The notes under the pieces: generated by a model | Told to the model about the DNA's origin: nothing | Database searches by the model: none | Seen by the model: only the letters and a program-made list of their open reading frames with translations | Translations under genes and position numbers: made by a program | DNA from: Actinacidiphila yanglinensis | GTDB lineage: Bacteria; Actinomycetota; Actinomycetes; Streptomycetales; Streptomycetaceae | Assembly (NCBI RefSeq): GCF_900107965.1 | Contig: NZ_FNVU01000009.1 | Location: forward strand, 62,001 to 126,000 | Length of the DNA: 64,000 nt | Reading direction: 5' to 3' | Part shown: positions 51,729 through 63,317 of the stretch, piece by piece | Layout: every line of letters begins with the position of its first letter | Position numbering within the stretch: position 1 is the first letter of the stretch

Positions 51729-51733
51729 GCTGT

Positions 51734-51756
51734 TTGTCGGTGCCAACCGATAACCT
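51734..51756 (+). promoter_or_regulatory. PafBC/RecA-NDp-type DNA-damage promoter of ruvCAB
   Basis: TTGTCGGTG (51734-51742), exactly 8 bases, TAACCT (51751-51756): a full match to the actinobacterial LexA-independent damage promoter tTGTCRgtg-N8-TAnnnT. The -10 ends 56 bases before the ruvC start. Confidence 0.8.
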
Positions 51757-51812
51757 GCACGAACAGGTTGGCGAAGCCGGCCGGCGGCGGACGTGCGCGG
51801 GGAAGGGGTGGC

Positions 51813-52364
51813 ATGCGGGTGCTCGGCGTGGACCCGGGGCTGACCCGGTGCGGCGTCGGCGTGGTCGACGGCGTGCCCGGCCGGGCGCTGACGATGTCCG
51901 GGGTCGGCGTGATCCGCACCCCGGCGGACGCCGACATCGGCCATCGGCTCGTGCTGATCGAGCGGGGCCTGGAGGCGTGGCTGGACGAGCACCGCCCCGA
52001 GGCCGTCGCCGTCGAGCGCGTCTTCAGCCAGCACAACGTCCGCACCGTGATGGGCACCGCCCAGGCCAGCGCGGTCGCGATCCTGTGCGCGTCCCGGCGG
52101 GGCCTCCCGGTGCACTTGCACACCCCCAGCGAAGTCAAGGCGGCCGTCACCGGCAGCGGCCGGGCCGGGAAGGACCAGGTCGGCGCCATGGTCACCAGGC
52201 TGCTGCGGCTGGACGCCCCGCCCAAGCCCGCCGACGCCGCCGACGCGCTGGCGCTGGCCATCTGCCACATCTGGCGCGCCCCGGCCACCAACCGCCTCCA
52301 GCAGGCCGTCGCCGCCCATCGCACCGCCCGCTCGCCCGTACCCACCCAGGAGCCCGCCCCGTGA
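51813..52364 (+). CDS. ruvC: Holliday junction resolvase RuvC
   Basis: 183 residues. [17 protein letters not shown] contains the first catalytic Asp; VAVERVF gives the Glu and [13 protein letters not shown] the C-terminal acidic pair. Cuts four-way junctions in recombination repair. ATG at 51813 with GGGGAAGGGG 4-5 bases upstream. 4-base overlap with ruvA. Confidence 0.96.
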   Translation: MRVLGVDPGLTRCGVGVVDGVPGRALTMSGVGVIRTPADADIGHRLVLIERGLEAWLDEHRPEAVAVERVFSQHNVRTVMGTAQASAVAILCASRRGLPVHLHTPSEVKAAVTGSGRAGKDQVGAMVTRLLRLDAPPKPADAADALALAICHIWRAPATNRLQQAVAAHRTARSPVPTQEPAP

Positions 52365-52978
52365 TCGCCTTCGTCAGTGGCCCGGTGGCCGCGCTCGCCC
52401 CCGACACCGCGGTCATCGAGGTCGGCGGGATCGGGATGGCCGTGCAGTGCGCGCCCGGAACCCTGGCCACCCTGCGGATCGGCGAGCCCGCCCGGCTGGC
52501 CACCTCCCTGGTGGTGCGTGAGGATTCCCTCACCCTCTACGGCTTCGCCGACGACGACGAGCGGCAGGTCTTCGAGCTGCTGCAGACCGTCAGCGGGGTC
52601 GGCCCGCGGCTGGCCCAGACGATGCTCGCCGTGCACGCCCCGGACGCCCTGCGCGCCGCGGTGGCGGCCGGGGACGAGAAGGCGCTCACCGCCGTGCCCG
52701 GGATCGGCAAGAAGGGCGCACAGCGGCTGCTGCTGGAGCTGAAGGACCGGCTGGGGGCGCCGCTGGGCACCGCGGCCGCCCCGGCGGGCCCGGCCCGGGC
52801 CGTGACGCCGCCGTCCTGGTCCGAGCAGCTGCTCACCGCGCTCGTCGGGCTCGGCTACGCGCCGCGGGAGGCCGAGGAGGCAGTGGCCGCCGTCACCCCG
52901 CAGGCCGAGGCCGCCGCCGAGCCGCATGTCGGCACCCTGCTGCGGGCGGCCCTGCAGACCCTCAACCGCACCCGCTGA
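52361..52978 (+). CDS. ruvA: Holliday junction branch-migration protein RuvA
   Basis: 205 residues. N-terminal OB fold, helix-hairpin-helix motifs ([17 protein letters not shown] and [21 protein letters not shown]) and a C-terminal helical domain that binds RuvB. GTG start overlapping ruvC. It targets the RuvB motor to junctions. Confidence 0.96.
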   Translation: MIAFVSGPVAALAPDTAVIEVGGIGMAVQCAPGTLATLRIGEPARLATSLVVREDSLTLYGFADDDERQVFELLQTVSGVGPRLAQTMLAVHAPDALRAAVAAGDEKALTAVPGIGKKGAQRLLLELKDRLGAPLGTAAAPAGPARAVTPPSWSEQLLTALVGLGYAPREAEEAVAAVTPQAEAAAEPHVGTLLRAALQTLNRTR

Positions 52979-53075
52979 CCGCCCCGCCGCCGGCGCCCGC
53001 CACCGCCCACTGAACAGCCGCCCACCGACCCCGTCCGAGCCCCGCCGACCGCCCGCCCGACCCGAGAGACCTGCC

Positions 53076-54155
53076 ATGAACTGGGACGACGCCCCCGCCG
53101 ACACACCCGACCGGCTGGTCGGGTCGGCCGCCGACCGCGAGGACCAGGCGGTGGAGGCGGCGCTGCGCCCCAAGGAGCTGGACGAGTTCATCGGGCAGGA
53201 GCGGGTCCGCCAGCAGCTCGACCTGGTGCTCAAGGCCGCCCGGCAGCGCAACGCCACCGCCGACCACGTCCTGCTCTCGGGCGCTCCCGGCCTGGGCAAG
53301 ACCACCCTGTCCATGATCATCGCGGCCGAGATGTCCGCGCCGATCCGGATCACCTCCGGCCCGGCCATCCAGCACGCGGGGGACCTCGCGGCGATTCTGT
53401 CGTCGCTCACCGAGGGTGAGGTGCTCTTCCTCGACGAGATCCACCGGATGTCCCGCCCCGCCGAGGAGATGCTCTACATGGCGATGGAGGACTTCCGGGT
53501 CGACGTGATCGTCGGCAAGGGGCCGGGGGCCACCGCCATCCCGCTGGAGCTGCCCCCGTTCACCCTGGTCGGCGCCACCACCAGGGCCGGGCTGCTGCCG
53601 CCGCCGCTGCGCGACCGCTTCGGCTTCACCGGCCACATGGAGTTCTACGCCCCCGCCGAGCTGGAGCGGGTGATCCACCGCTCGGCCGGGCTGCTGGACG
53701 TGCGGATCGACGCCGACGGCGCCGCCGAGATCGCCGGCCGCTCCCGCGGCACCCCCCGGATCGCCAACCGGCTGCTGCGCCGGGTCCGCGACTACGCCCA
53801 GGTGCGGGCGGACGGGGTGATCACCCGGGAGATCGCCGCCAGTGCCCTGGAGGTCTACGAGGTCGACGCCCGCGGCCTGGACCGGCTGGACCGGGCGGTG
53901 CTGCACGCCCTGCTGAAGCTCTTCGGCGGCGGCCCGGTCGGCCTGTCCACGCTCGCCGTCGCGGTGGGGGAGGAGCGGGAGACGGTCGAGGAGGTCGCCG
54001 AGCCCTTCCTGGTGCGTGAGGGACTGCTCGCACGCACTCCCAGGGGCCGGGTGGCGACCCCCGCGGCCTGGTCCCACCTGGGCCTCGTACCGCCTCCGCA
54101 GGCCGGTGGGACGAGTCCGGGCGGATCAGGACAGACCGGCCTGTTCGGAACCTGA
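53076..54155 (+). CDS. ruvB: Holliday junction branch-migration ATPase RuvB
   Basis: 359 residues. AAA+ motor: Walker [10 protein letters not shown], Walker B LFLDEIH, sensor 1 TTRAG, Arg finger in LRDRFGF, and C-terminal winged helix. Drives branch migration with RuvA. Follows ruvA by 97 bases with GAGAGA as a weak RBS. A short Gly/Ser-rich tail ends it. Confidence 0.96.
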   Translation: MNWDDAPADTPDRLVGSAADREDQAVEAALRPKELDEFIGQERVRQQLDLVLKAARQRNATADHVLLSGAPGLGKTTLSMIIAAEMSAPIRITSGPAIQHAGDLAAILSSLTEGEVLFLDEIHRMSRPAEEMLYMAMEDFRVDVIVGKGPGATAIPLELPPFTLVGATTRAGLLPPPLRDRFGFTGHMEFYAPAELERVIHRSAGLLDVRIDADGAAEIAGRSRGTPRIANRLLRRVRDYAQVRADGVITREIAASALEVYEVDARGLDRLDRAVLHALLKLFGGGPVGLSTLAVAVGEERETVEEVAEPFLVREGLLARTPRGRVATPAAWSHLGLVPPPQAGGTSPGGSGQTGLFGT

Positions 54156-54319
54156 CCTCGGTTAGACTCTTCCGATTAGGAACCCCCATGCAATGCTGGG
54201 CGTTGTTCCATCGGCGAGCCAGCGCTTAGACTCCGCCGACGCCCTTCCTCTGGATCGGCACCCACATCCCGAAATCCAGGCCATCCCCCACGTTGGCCGT
54301 GCGAAGGAATGTCCACACC

Positions 54320-54805
54320 GTGAGCATCGGAATTCTCCTCCCCCTGATCCTGATCGTCGGCGTCATGTTCATGATGACCCGGTCGCAGAAGACCAAGCAG
54401 CGCCAGGCGTTGGAGATGCGCAACAAGATGGAGCCCGGCACCGGCGTGCGCACCATCGGTGGCATGTACGCCGTGGTCAAGGAGGTGAACGACGAGACCG
54501 TCCTGCTGGAGATCACGGACGGTGTTCACGCCCACTTCGCCAAGAGCGCCATCGGCACCGTGCTCTCCGAGGAGGACTTCAACCGGATCGTGCACGGCAT
54601 CGAGCCCGAGGAGCCGGCCGAGGACGGCGCCGAGGCGGCCGCGGAGGACACCGAGCCGGCCGACGGCGTGGCGGACGCGGATGAGGCACACGACGGCACC
54701 GAGGAGCACATCAGCCTCGACAAGTCCGGCGCGGCCGCGGAGCAGGACGACTCCGCCGCGCAGGACGAGCCCGTCAAGGAGCCGAACGGCTCCGCGTCCA
54801 AGTAA
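54320..54805 (+). CDS. yajC: Preprotein translocase subunit YajC
   Basis: 161 residues. One membrane helix (residues 3-22, ILLPLILIVGVMFMMTR), then the conserved GTGVRTIGGMYAVVKEVNDETVLLEI. The acidic C-terminal ~60 residues are a low-complexity extension. GTG at 54320 with GAAGGA upstream. Accessory part of the Sec translocon with SecDF. Confidence 0.93.
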   Translation: MSIGILLPLILIVGVMFMMTRSQKTKQRQALEMRNKMEPGTGVRTIGGMYAVVKEVNDETVLLEITDGVHAHFAKSAIGTVLSEEDFNRIVHGIEPEEPAEDGAEAAAEDTEPADGVADADEAHDGTEEHISLDKSGAAAEQDDSAAQDEPVKEPNGSASK

Positions 54806-54882
54806 GCGACCCGGCTTCATCCACTCGTGGCCACCCTTGGGCGCGCAGGCCCAGGGGCGGTAGGACAGGGAGAAACAAGAAG

Positions 54883-56688
54883 GTGGCAGCAGCCAAGAAG
54901 GGCCGCAGGTCCGCGGGCAGCCAGGGGTACCCGGGACGCGCGCTGGCCGTGATCCTCATCGCTCTGGTGGCACTGACCGGAGGAATCTTCCTCTCCGGTC
55001 ACAAGACCCCCCGACTCGGCATCGACCTGGCCGGCGGCGTGGAGATCACGCTGACGGCCAAGCCCGACCAGCCGAAGGGGACCGTCACCAAGGCGAACAT
55101 GAACACCGCGGTCAACATCATCAACGACCGCGTCAACGGCCTGGGCGTCTCCGAGGCGGAGGTGCAGACCCAGGGGAGCGACAACATCATCGTCGACATC
55201 CCCAAGAGCACCAACGCCGACCAGGCCGAGAAGCAGGTGGGCACCACCGCCCAGCTCTACTTCCGCCAGGTCCTCGCCGAAGACAACGGTGCCCCCGCGA
55301 AGCCGACGCCTTCCGGCAGCGCCACGCCCACGCCGTCCGGCTCCGCCACCCCGAAGTCCACGTCGACCCCGAAGTCGACGGCCACACCCAAGTCGACCAG
55401 CACCTCGAAGTCGACCAGTACCCCGTCGTCCAGCGCGAGCCCGCAGGGCCGCGCGGTCACCGACGCGCTGAAGTCCGCCCCCGAGAAGGACCCGACACCG
55501 GTCCCGACCACCCCGGCGGCCACCAGCACCGCGCCCAGCTCCACGGACACCAGCGGCGCGACGACCGACCCGACGGCGAACGTGCCCGCCGCCCTGCAGG
55601 CCAAGTTCGAGGCGCTGGACTGCACCAACGCCACGGCCCGCGCCAAGGCCGCCGAGGGCACCAAGCCCACCGATCAGGTGGCCGCCTGCGGCCAGGAGAG
55701 CGGGCAGTGGGTCAAGTACCTGCTCGGCCCGTCCCAGATCGACGGCAAGCACGTCACCAGTGCCAACGCCGTCTTCGACACCCAGAGCGGCAACGGCTGG
55801 GTCGTCAACCTGAACTTCGACAGCAAGGGCTCGTCGCAGTTCACCTCGATCACCAAGACGCTGTCCGCGCAGACCCAGCCGAACAACCAGTTCGCCATCG
55901 ACCTCGACGGTGACGTGGTGTCCGCCCCCTCGGTCTCCTCGACGCTGACCGGCGGCAGTGCCCAGATCTCCGGCAGCTTCACCCAGCAGTCCGCCACCGA
56001 CCTGGCGAACGTGCTGAAGTACGGCTCGCTGCCGCTGGCCTTCAACATCTCCGACAAGACCACCGTCTCGGCCGCACTCGGCGGCCAGCAGCTGCGCGGC
56101 GGCATGATCGCCGGCGCGGTCGGCCTCGCGCTGGTCGTGCTGTACCTGCTGGCGTACTACCGCGGCCTGAGCTTCGTGGCCGTGCTCAGCCTCGTCGTCT
56201 CGGCCGCGCTGACCTACACGATCATGTGCCTGCTGGGTGAGGCGGTCGGATTCGCGCTGAACCTGCCCGCGGTCTGCGGTGCCATCGTCGCGATCGGCAT
56301 CACCGCGGACTCGTTCATCGTGTTCTTCGAGAGAATCCGGGACGAGCTACGCGACGGCAGGTCGCTGCAACCCGCGGTGGCCCGCGGCTGGCCCAGGGCG
56401 CGGCGCACCATCCTGGTGTCGGACTTCGTGTCCTTCCTGGCCGCGGCGGTGCTCTACATCGTCTCGGTCGGCAAGGTCCGGGGCTTCGCCTTCACCCTCG
56501 GCCTGACCACGCTGCTCGACGTCGCGGTGGTGTTCCTGTTCACCAAGCCGCTGATGACGATCCTGGCCCGCAAGGCCTTCTACGCCAGGGGCCACAAGTG
56601 GTCCGGTCTCAACCCGGAGAGCCTGGGCGTTCGCGCGCCCCTGCGCCGCATCCGCCGCCAGTCCTCCTCCGAGACGAAGGAAGCCTGA
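54883..56688 (+). CDS. secD: Protein translocase subunit SecD
   Basis: 601 residues. N-terminal helix (~22-40), GIDLAGGVEITL motif of the first periplasmic domain, and the six-helix RND-like membrane domain (GMIAGAVGLALVVLYLLAYYRGL, GITADSFIVFFERIRDELR). Uses the proton gradient to pull exported proteins. Residues ~136-232 are a Lys/Ser/Thr/Pro-repeat and Ala/Thr-rich insert within the extracellular domain. GTG start. Its stop overlaps secF by one base (TGATG). Confidence 0.96.
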   Translation: MAAAKKGRRSAGSQGYPGRALAVILIALVALTGGIFLSGHKTPRLGIDLAGGVEITLTAKPDQPKGTVTKANMNTAVNIINDRVNGLGVSEAEVQTQGSDNIIVDIPKSTNADQAEKQVGTTAQLYFRQVLAEDNGAPAKPTPSGSATPTPSGSATPKSTSTPKSTATPKSTSTSKSTSTPSSSASPQGRAVTDALKSAPEKDPTPVPTTPAATSTAPSSTDTSGATTDPTANVPAALQAKFEALDCTNATARAKAAEGTKPTDQVAACGQESGQWVKYLLGPSQIDGKHVTSANAVFDTQSGNGWVVNLNFDSKGSSQFTSITKTLSAQTQPNNQFAIDLDGDVVSAPSVSSTLTGGSAQISGSFTQQSATDLANVLKYGSLPLAFNISDKTTVSAALGGQQLRGGMIAGAVGLALVVLYLLAYYRGLSFVAVLSLVVSAALTYTIMCLLGEAVGFALNLPAVCGAIVAIGITADSFIVFFERIRDELRDGRSLQPAVARGWPRARRTILVSDFVSFLAAAVLYIVSVGKVRGFAFTLGLTTLLDVAVVFLFTKPLMTILARKAFYARGHKWSGLNPESLGVRAPLRRIRRQSSSETKEA

Positions 56689-57890
56689 TGTCCAAGCTCG
56701 GCACCCTCGGTCACCGGCTGCATCGCGGTGAGGTCAGCTACGACTTCGTCGGCAAGCGGAAGATCTGGTACTCGATCTCCATCCTGGTGACGATCGTCGC
56801 GATCGTCGGCCTGGTGGTGAACGGCCTGAAGGAGAGCATCGACTTCTCCGGCGGCGCGGTCTTCAACACGCCGAAGACGTCGATGTCCGTCTCCGACGTG
56901 CAGGACAAGATCTCCGGCGACACCGGCGGCCGCTCCGCGACCGTGCAGAAGCTCGGCAACGGCAGCATGCGCATCCAGGTCGCCGACCTGTCCACGGACC
57001 AGTCCAAGAAGGTCCAGCAGGAGATCGCCAAGGACCTGAACATCCCCACGTCGAAGATCGACGCGGAGATCGTCGGCCCCAGCTGGGGCAAGGAGATCAC
57101 CCACAAGGCGCTCGAAGGTCTGATCATCTTCCTGGTGCTGGTGGTCATCTATCTGGCCATCGCCTTCGAGTGGCGGATGGCCGTGGCCGCCCTCGTCGCC
57201 CTGCTGCACGACCTGACGATCACCGTCGGCGTCTACGCGATCGTCGGCTTCGAGGTCTCGCCCGGTACGGTGATCGGCCTGCTGACCATCCTCGGTTACT
57301 CGCTCTACGACACGGTCGTGGTGTTCGACGGGCTGAAGGAAGCCAGCAAGGACATCACCAAGAAGAACACCTCCACCTACAGCGAGGTCGCCAACCGCAG
57401 CCTCAACAGCACCCTGGTCCGGTCGATCAACACCACCGTGGTGGCGCTGCTGCCGGTCGCCGCGCTGCTGTTCATCGGTGGCGGCATCCTCGGCGCCGGC
57501 ATGCTCAACGACATCGCGCTCGCGCTGTTCGTCGGCCTCACCGCCGGCGCGTACTCCTCCATCTTCATCGCCACCCCGATCGTGGCGGAGCTGAAGGAGC
57601 GCGAGCCGCAGATGAAGTCGCTGCGCAAGCGGGTGCTGGCCAAGCGGGTCTCCGACGCGGCCAAGGCGAAGGCCAGGGTCGCGGCCGGGGAGCCCCCGGT
57701 CGACCCCGACGACCTCGAGGACGCCGTGCTCGACGGTGACGAGGACGACGAGGACGGCGCCGCCCCCGCGGTCGTCGGCCCGCGCGGCACCGGCTCCGGC
57801 AGCACCGCGAGCAGTGGCCGCCCGACCCGCAACCAGCCCGCCAACCGCGGCAGCCGCGGCCGCAACCGCCCCTCCGGCAAGCGCCGCTGA
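56688..57890 (+). CDS. secF: Protein translocase subunit SecF
   Basis: 400 residues. IDFSGGAVF motif, six hydrophobic segments, and GYSLYDTVVVFDGLKEASKD with the conserved Asp in the membrane. Partner of SecD. Its C-terminal ~85 residues are acidic then Arg/Ser/Gly-rich and likely cytoplasmic disordered. Start coupled to the secD stop. Confidence 0.96.
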   Translation: MSKLGTLGHRLHRGEVSYDFVGKRKIWYSISILVTIVAIVGLVVNGLKESIDFSGGAVFNTPKTSMSVSDVQDKISGDTGGRSATVQKLGNGSMRIQVADLSTDQSKKVQQEIAKDLNIPTSKIDAEIVGPSWGKEITHKALEGLIIFLVLVVIYLAIAFEWRMAVAALVALLHDLTITVGVYAIVGFEVSPGTVIGLLTILGYSLYDTVVVFDGLKEASKDITKKNTSTYSEVANRSLNSTLVRSINTTVVALLPVAALLFIGGGILGAGMLNDIALALFVGLTAGAYSSIFIATPIVAELKEREPQMKSLRKRVLAKRVSDAAKAKARVAAGEPPVDPDDLEDAVLDGDEDDEDGAAPAVVGPRGTGSGSTASSGRPTRNQPANRGSRGRNRPSGKRR

Positions 57891-58034
57891 TCCGCCGCCC
57901 GCCGCCGCCCGGGAGTACGACACCGGGCGGCGGCGGGCGTTTGCACGTCTTCCCACCGCCGTCCGCCCACCGCCCGGCGCCCCCCCGGGGGCCCCGCGCG
58001 CCGGCCTCGTACCACCCGTACCGAAAGAAGTGCC

Positions 58035-58595
58035 ATGACCTCGACGGAAGCCGCCTCCACCGAGCTGCGCGACCTGCTGCTGTCCCGGATCCGCGATGTG
58101 GCGGACTACCCGCAGCCCGGGGTGATGTTCAAGGACATCACCCCGCTGCTGGCCGACCCGGTGGCGTTCAACGCCCTGGTCGACGCGCTCGCCGGGCTGT
58201 GCGCCCGGCACGCCGCCACGCAGGTCGTCGGGCTGGAGGCGCGCGGTTTCATCCTGGCCGCGCCCGCCGCCGCCCGGGCCCGCCTCGGCTTCGTCCCGGT
58301 CCGCAAGGCCGGCAAGCTGCCCGGGCCGACCCTCGCACAGGGGTACGCCCTGGAGTACGGCACCGCCGAGATCGAGGTGCACGCCGACGCCTTCGGGCCC
58401 GGGGACCGGGTGATCGTCATCGACGACGTGCTCGCCACCGGCGGCACCGCCGAGGCCGCGCTCGACCTGATCGGGCGTACCGGCGCCACCGTGGTGGGCG
58501 TGGCCATGCTGATGGAGCTGACCGCGCTCGGCGGGCGGGAGCGGCTGGCCCCGGTGCTGAAGGGCGTCCCGCTCGACGCGCTCGTCGCGGTCTGA
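58035..58595 (+). CDS. apt: Adenine phosphoribosyltransferase
   Basis: 186 residues. Purine salvage: adenine plus PRPP to AMP. PGVMFKDITPLL substrate region, GLEARGFILAAPAAARAR and the PRPP-binding VIVIDDVLATGGTAEAAL. Stands between secF and relA, as in other actinobacteria. ATG with GAAAGAAG upstream. Confidence 0.95.
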   Translation: MTSTEAASTELRDLLLSRIRDVADYPQPGVMFKDITPLLADPVAFNALVDALAGLCARHAATQVVGLEARGFILAAPAAARARLGFVPVRKAGKLPGPTLAQGYALEYGTAEIEVHADAFGPGDRVIVIDDVLATGGTAEAALDLIGRTGATVVGVAMLMELTALGGRERLAPVLKGVPLDALVAV

Positions 58596-58764
58596 GCCGC
58601 CCCGGTCGCGGCGCGCACCGCGCCGGGTTCGCCGGGTTCCGGGCGCTCCCCGCGAGCGCCCGGGCGCCGTGTACGGCGGTCGGCGGGGCCTCCTTGCCCC
58701 CGACGGCCGCCCGCTGGCGGCCGCCGCTCGTTACCATGGGACTTCGACCGCGTGAGGAGTGCCG

Positions 58765-61257
<2,493 letters not shown>

Positions 61258-61318
61258 CCGCGCCCGGCGGCATAGGATCGTCGGTCGTGGGCCACGTCGG
61301 CGACGGGGGAGGACGCGC

Positions 61319-62704
61319 ATGACGGCAGCCGCCGGGGGACTGCTCGGCAACCGCTACCGGTTACTGCGCCCGCTCGGAGCGGGCGGGAGCAGCCGCGTCT
61401 ACGAGGCCGAGGACCTGACGCTGGGCCGCCGGGTGGCGGTCAAGGTGCTGCGGCTGCTGGACGGGCTGACGATCGACCCGATGGTCCTCGAACGCTTCCG
61501 GCGCGAGTCGGAGACGCTGGCCAGGATCAGCTCCTCCGCGGTGGTCCGCGTCCAGGACGCGGGGGTGGACGCTTCCTCGAGCACGCCTTTCCTGGTGATG
61601 GAACTCCTCGACGGCGTCGAGCTGTTGACCCTCGTCGAGCGCGAGGGGGCGTTACCGGTCGAGGTCGTGGAGACCGTCGCGGCGAGCATCTGCGCGGGCC
61701 TGGAGGTCGTGCACGAGGCGGGCGTGGTGCACCGCGACGTCAAACCGTCGAACGTGATGGTCACCCGCTCCGGCCGGGTCGTGCTCCACGACTTCGGGCT
61801 GTCCCGGGTGCTCGACACCACGCCGGTGACCGGCCTCGGCGACGTCGTGGGCACCCCGCGCCACCTGCCGCCGGAGTCGATGCGCGGGGCGACGCCCCGT
61901 CCCACCGCCGACATGTACGGCCTGGGCACCTGCATGTTCACCATGCTCACCGGGCACGAGCCGTTCCCGGACGAGGAGGAGATCGCGGGGATCGTCTACC
62001 AGGTCGTCGACGTCGGCGTGCCCCGGCTGACGGGCACCGCGGGCATACCCGACCGGCTGGCGGCGCTCGTCGACTCGCTGACCGAGCGGGACCCCTCCCG
62101 CCGGCCGGGGAACGCCGCGGAGGTGCTCAGCACGCTCCCGTTCGGCAGCGCGCCGGAGACCACGCAACTGCTGCGGGACATGGTCGCCCGATGCGTGCGC
62201 GACGACGCGGTGGCCAGCGTGCACCACGCGATGCCCGCACCCGCGCCGGAGGACAGGACCGTCGCGGTGCCCGACGCGCAGACGCGGACCGGGTACCCCG
62301 AGCTCCTGCGCGACACGGACGTCACCCTCGTACGGCCGTCGGCCACCGGGGAGCAGCCGGCGGCGCAGTGGCCCACGGCGGCGGCCGGTTCCGAGCCGCT
62401 CGGGCTCAGCGGCACCACGCAGCAGATGGTGATGAGCGGCATGACCGAGCCGAAGGCGACGTCCCGGCTGCGGGAGGCCGTCACCCTCGTGCACCGCGGC
62501 GACCTGCAGGACGCGGTACGCATCCTGGGCACGCTCGCCCGGGTCTGCCCCACCTCCCTGGGCCGCGACCATCCCACCACGCTGGCCGCCCAGTTCTGGC
62601 AGGCGATGTGCCTGTCCCGGCTGGGCGCGGGCGGCGAGGCCGTGGCGCTGTTCTCCGCGGTGAGCGAGCGATGCGAAGCGGAAAGGGGCACCGGACGTGC
62701 TTGA
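61319..62704 (+). CDS. Ser/Thr protein kinase with C-terminal TPR-like region, two TTA codons
   Basis: 461 residues. Kinase domain complete: LGAGGSSRVYEA Gly loop, VAVKVL Lys, HRDVKPSN, HDFGLSRV, GTPRHLPPES. No membrane helix. The C-terminal part (~385-455) looks like a TPR of the kinesin-light-chain type (DHPTTLAAQFWQAMCLSRLGAGGEAVALF). Codon 15 (61361-61363) and codon 112 (61652-61654) are TTA, so bldA-tRNA dependence is expected. RBS GGGGGAGG; -10-like TAGGAT at 61273-61278. Overlaps the next gene by 8 bases. Confidence 0.9.
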   Translation: MTAAAGGLLGNRYRLLRPLGAGGSSRVYEAEDLTLGRRVAVKVLRLLDGLTIDPMVLERFRRESETLARISSSAVVRVQDAGVDASSSTPFLVMELLDGVELLTLVEREGALPVEVVETVAASICAGLEVVHEAGVVHRDVKPSNVMVTRSGRVVLHDFGLSRVLDTTPVTGLGDVVGTPRHLPPESMRGATPRPTADMYGLGTCMFTMLTGHEPFPDEEEIAGIVYQVVDVGVPRLTGTAGIPDRLAALVDSLTERDPSRRPGNAAEVLSTLPFGSAPETTQLLRDMVARCVRDDAVASVHHAMPAPAPEDRTVAVPDAQTRTGYPELLRDTDVTLVRPSATGEQPAAQWPTAAAGSEPLGLSGTTQQMVMSGMTEPKATSRLREAVTLVHRGDLQDAVRILGTLARVCPTSLGRDHPTTLAAQFWQAMCLSRLGAGGEAVALFSAVSERCEAERGTGRA

Positions 62705-63317
62705 GATCGACGTCACGCTGGCGGCCGGCCGGCGGGGCAGTGCCGAGGACGACCTCCGCTCCCTGCTGCGCTGGCTGCGCGAGGACGAGAACCTGGCCGG
62801 CCGTGCCGACGGCCGGGTCCGCGACGGCACCCCGCCGCAGCCCGGCCGGATGGGCACCGCCTTCGACATCCTCCAACTCGTCATCGGCTCGGGCCTGTCC
62901 GCCGCGGCCCTGGTGGTGTCCGTCCTCCAGTGGCGCGACGCGCGGCACCGGGAGCCGGCCATCACGCTGCGCCGGGGCGGGATGACGGTGGAGATCCCGT
63001 CGGCCTCGGAGGTGAACGCCGCGGTTCTCACCCGAGCCGTCGAACTCCTCGCGGCGGTCCCGGTGGACGCGGTCCCTGCCGAGGCTTCGGCGGAGGCGGC
63101 TCCGGCCGAAGGGCCGCTCGCGGGGGAGCCGGTCATGGTGCCGGCCGCCGCCGCGCCCCCGCCGCCCGCGCCGCCGTTGCCGCTGGTCCCCCTGGCGCGG
63201 ACACCCCCGCCGTCCGTGCCGCCGCTGCCGTCCGCACCACTGCCCGTGCCGCCCGCCGCCGCACACGCCCCCGCACCCCTCACGGAAGAGCCGGAAGGTG
63301 ATGGAACGCCTTCCTGA
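62697..63317 (+). CDS. EACC1-like adaptor with one membrane helix
   Basis: 206 residues from GTG. First ~115 residues: EDDLRSLLRWLREDENLAGR, RMGTAFDILQLVIGSGLSAAALVVSVLQW (membrane helix ~56-80) and ITLRRGGMTVEIPSASE. This order of acidic helix, helix-turn, membrane segment and terminal strand matches the effector-associated constant component 1 (EACC1) described with caspase- or trypsin-like effectors. The rest is a Pro/Ala-rich linker. It overlaps the kinase upstream and the protease gene downstream. Assignment by pattern only. Confidence 0.7.
   Translation: MLEIDVTLAAGRRGSAEDDLRSLLRWLREDENLAGRADGRVRDGTPPQPGRMGTAFDILQLVIGSGLSAAALVVSVLQWRDARHREPAITLRRGGMTVEIPSASEVNAAVLTRAVELLAAVPVDAVPAEASAEAAPAEGPLAGEPVMVPAAAAPPPPAPPLPLVPLARTPPPSVPPLPSAPLPVPPAAAHAPAPLTEEPEGDGTPS

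Noticed and set aside
51751-51776. LexA SOS box upstream of ruvC
   Set aside because: AACCTG...CAGGTT is an inverted repeat but does not fit CGAACnnnnGTTCG; the PafBC-type promoter explains the region better.
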